From contig CANDEV010000011.1 in NCBI GenBank assembly GCA_947383835.1, positions 1-64,000 of the forward strand: a DNA stretch of 64,000 bases. The letters run 5' to 3'. A program made the translations under genes and the position numbers. Below, piece after piece: positions 62,842 to 64,000 of this stretch (position 1 is the stretch's first letter; every line of letters starts with the position of its first letter). A model generated the notes under the pieces. It worked only from the letters and a program-made list of their open reading frames with translations, had not been told where the DNA came from and searched no databases. Source of the stretch: an uncultured Clostridia bacterium (lineage in GTDB: Bacteria; Bacillota; Clostridia; Oscillospirales; Ruminococcaceae).

Positions 62842-62940
62842 CTACTCGTTAAACCTGTCTAATTTTTCTTCCCCGAATATTCCTTTCCTCGACGAAACCA
62901 TTTTACAATTAGGCATTTCATAAATTCTTATACCTTGCAT
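62842..62940 (-). pseudogene. N-terminal stub of a GyrI-like/AraC effector-binding protein
   Basis: ATG 62940 follows GGAGGAAT and encodes MQGIRIYEMPNCKMVSSRKG, then IFGEEKLDRFNE, before TAG. The pattern IRIYEMPNCKMVSS is the first strand of GyrI-like effector-binding domains, which are about 150 residues long. A good ribosome binding site with only 32 codons indicates a truncated gene. The plus-strand DNA from 62640 to 62841 shows broken coding-like stretches but nothing I can name. Confidence 0.5.
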
Positions 62941-63049
62941 TTTTTATTCCTCCAATAAATTTTTAAATTCTTAATTTATTTCATCAGCATTATTCAAATA
63001 TCCGCCTGTACACAACATTTATTCAAACAATGTGACAATCGAAATATAA

Positions 63050-64000
63050 TTATGTTTTCTTTTTATTGCCCGCCATTTCAACAGCATTGATGTAATATAA
63101 ATAATCGTCAACTGTCGGAGTAACCCGAAAATTAGGATTGCAGCAGCCGCATCTCCACACCGTTTTGCCATTGAGTTCATATGAAATTCCCGAAGCGCAT
63201 TTCCCCGAAACTCTGTTGGCGCACCCGTTATCGCTGACCGTAAAATTGCTGATAACACTTTCGGGACAAGTTTTAATGTACGCAATAACCTTGTCCATAT
63301 TTTTTATGCGGAAATAAAATATAAATTCGGTATCCATTGAGGTGATCCAAAAATCGGCGTTTGTGTTCCTGTCTCGGTCTGCCGATTTTTTGTAGTACCT
63401 GATTTGAGGACCCTCGTTCCAGCCCTGAAAATTATAACAGTAATTTCGTTTAAGCAGTTCCTCGTGTATAAGTCCCGCAGCCGCCCTGTCCCGTTCAGAA
63501 TGAAAAAGTTCGGAAACTGCGTCAACGCCGTTGCTGTATTCTGCGGTATCCCAATCATCTTTAAGCAGCTTATAATTCAGCCTGCAAAAATCCTCAAACC
63601 TGTTTGTGTTATTTGCCTTGACTGCCAAATTATATAGAGCCGCAGCAGCATTTTTATTATCGGGAAATGAAACCGTAATTTCCGTACCGTTTTTAATTTT
63701 GCCGCCCGCAAGCCCCTCCGCAGCTATACCGTAATTGCCGAGAATGTTAAGAAACGCGCCGATATTTGTAATTTTAAGAGCCTTGCACTGCTCCTTTAAC
63801 TTGTCGGCACTGATACGCAGCTCCCCGTTTTGAGTAAGCTCTCCCGAATACCCCAGTACATAAAATATTTTCGCATACTTATAGGAGTCGTTCCGCGACG
63901 ACCTTGCTTCCTTGGAAAAATAATCATACTCGTTCATATCATAAATCGGCAGCAGCATTCCTGCGGGATCGTTTAAAATATCCTCGTAACAATGGGTAAA
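63050..64000 (-). CDS. Hypothetical protein, 5' end beyond the window
   Basis: The frame is open from the window edge (THCYEDILNDPAG precedes the Met at 63958), so the true start lies outside; at least 316 codons are visible. The protein is soluble, with MNEYDYFSKEARSSRNDSYK near the visible N-terminus and NGKTVWRCGCCNPNFRVTPT with a CGCC group near the end. The Cys pair could bind metal. I do not recognise the family. The DNA between 62941 and 63049 holds no feature. Confidence 0.6.
   Translation of the reverse strand, partial: FTHCYEDILNDPAGMLLPIYDMNEYDYFSKEARSSRNDSYKYAKIFYVLGYSGELTQNGELRISADKLKEQCKALKITNIGAFLNILGNYGIAAEGLAGGKIKNGTEITVSFPDNKNAAAALYNLAVKANNTNRFEDFCRLNYKLLKDDWDTAEYSNGVDAVSELFHSERDRAAAGLIHEELLKRNYCYNFQGWNEGPQIRYYKKSADRDRNTNADFWITSMDTEFIFYFRIKNMDKVIAYIKTCPESVISNFTVSDNGCANRVSGKCASGISYELNGKTVWRCGCCNPNFRVTPTVDDYLYYINAVEMAGNKKKT

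Overview
The window looks like chromosome of an anaerobic, low-to-mid GC Gram-positive of the Clostridia, most like Ruminococcus/Oscillospiraceae of rumen or gut. The support is indirect. Ribosome binding sites are strong AGGAGG types and sigma-A promoters are near-consensus with 17-bp spacers. DapL and DapF are adjacent, lipoproteins carry Thr/Glu-rich linkers, and there are GH9 and GH43 enzymes, a split glutamate synthase with an ANTAR regulator, and a cobalamin riboswitch. I see no rRNA, tRNA or CRISPR array, and no complete transposase or prophage.

Layout. 0.1-8.1 kb: zinc-ribbon membrane protein, then a split glutamate synthase cluster (amidotransferase, Fe-S/FMN synthase, Fe-S protein, FAD oxidoreductase, GXGXG subunit) with a GNAT gene wedged in and an ANTAR regulator at the end. 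8.3-18.7 kb: PepSY lipoprotein, dapF-dapL, cyclophilin lipoprotein, an isolated holin-endolysin pair, galE, a lipoprotein, a truncated FtsX-type permease, a MATE exporter and cytidine deaminase. 18.7-28.2 kb: two surface GHL-type hydrolase proteins (one with an amidase_3 domain), GH43 and two paralogous sugar-binding lipoproteins. 28.3-34.3 kb: an XRE regulator whose predicted operator GTAAAT-N3-ATTTAC sits beside three promoters (its own, a small membrane peptide, and the PH/NfeD/flotillin operon), then nadA. 34.4-45.3 kb: a third binding protein under a perfect cre site, small AT-rich orphan genes, a Fst/par-like type I toxin-antitoxin locus, ogg, a DUF3795/HTH_42 cassette between 73-bp direct repeats, a B12 riboswitch with btuF-btuC, and a stand-alone small RNA. 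45.3-56.6 kb: Ca-type P-ATPase, AGCS symporter, a YdbS/YdbT-like PH pair, hflX with a leader peptide/attenuator, and a large hybrid histidine kinase. 56.9-64 kb: an AraC regulator divergent from an Fe-ADH, epimerase, SDR and GH9 operon in which the GH9 gene is broken by an in-frame stop, then a gene fragment and a gene running off the window.

The intergenic DNA is unusually informative. It holds at least four dispersed repeat families. One is a two-hairpin element nested in bidirectional terminators; one is a ~100-bp palindromic MITE-like element that has entered a gene; one is a ~85-bp element bounded by G/C-rich hairpins; one is a GTAGGGGCGGAT palindrome.

The strongest candidates for undescribed biology are four: the Fst/par-type locus at 38.05-38.39 kb, with a 15/16-nt repeat making the antisense RNA complementary to the toxin start codon; the XRE-operator regulon over the flotillin operon; the structured terminator element; and the hflX leader. 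All calls come from reading the sequence and recalled family knowledge. No database search or folding program was run.
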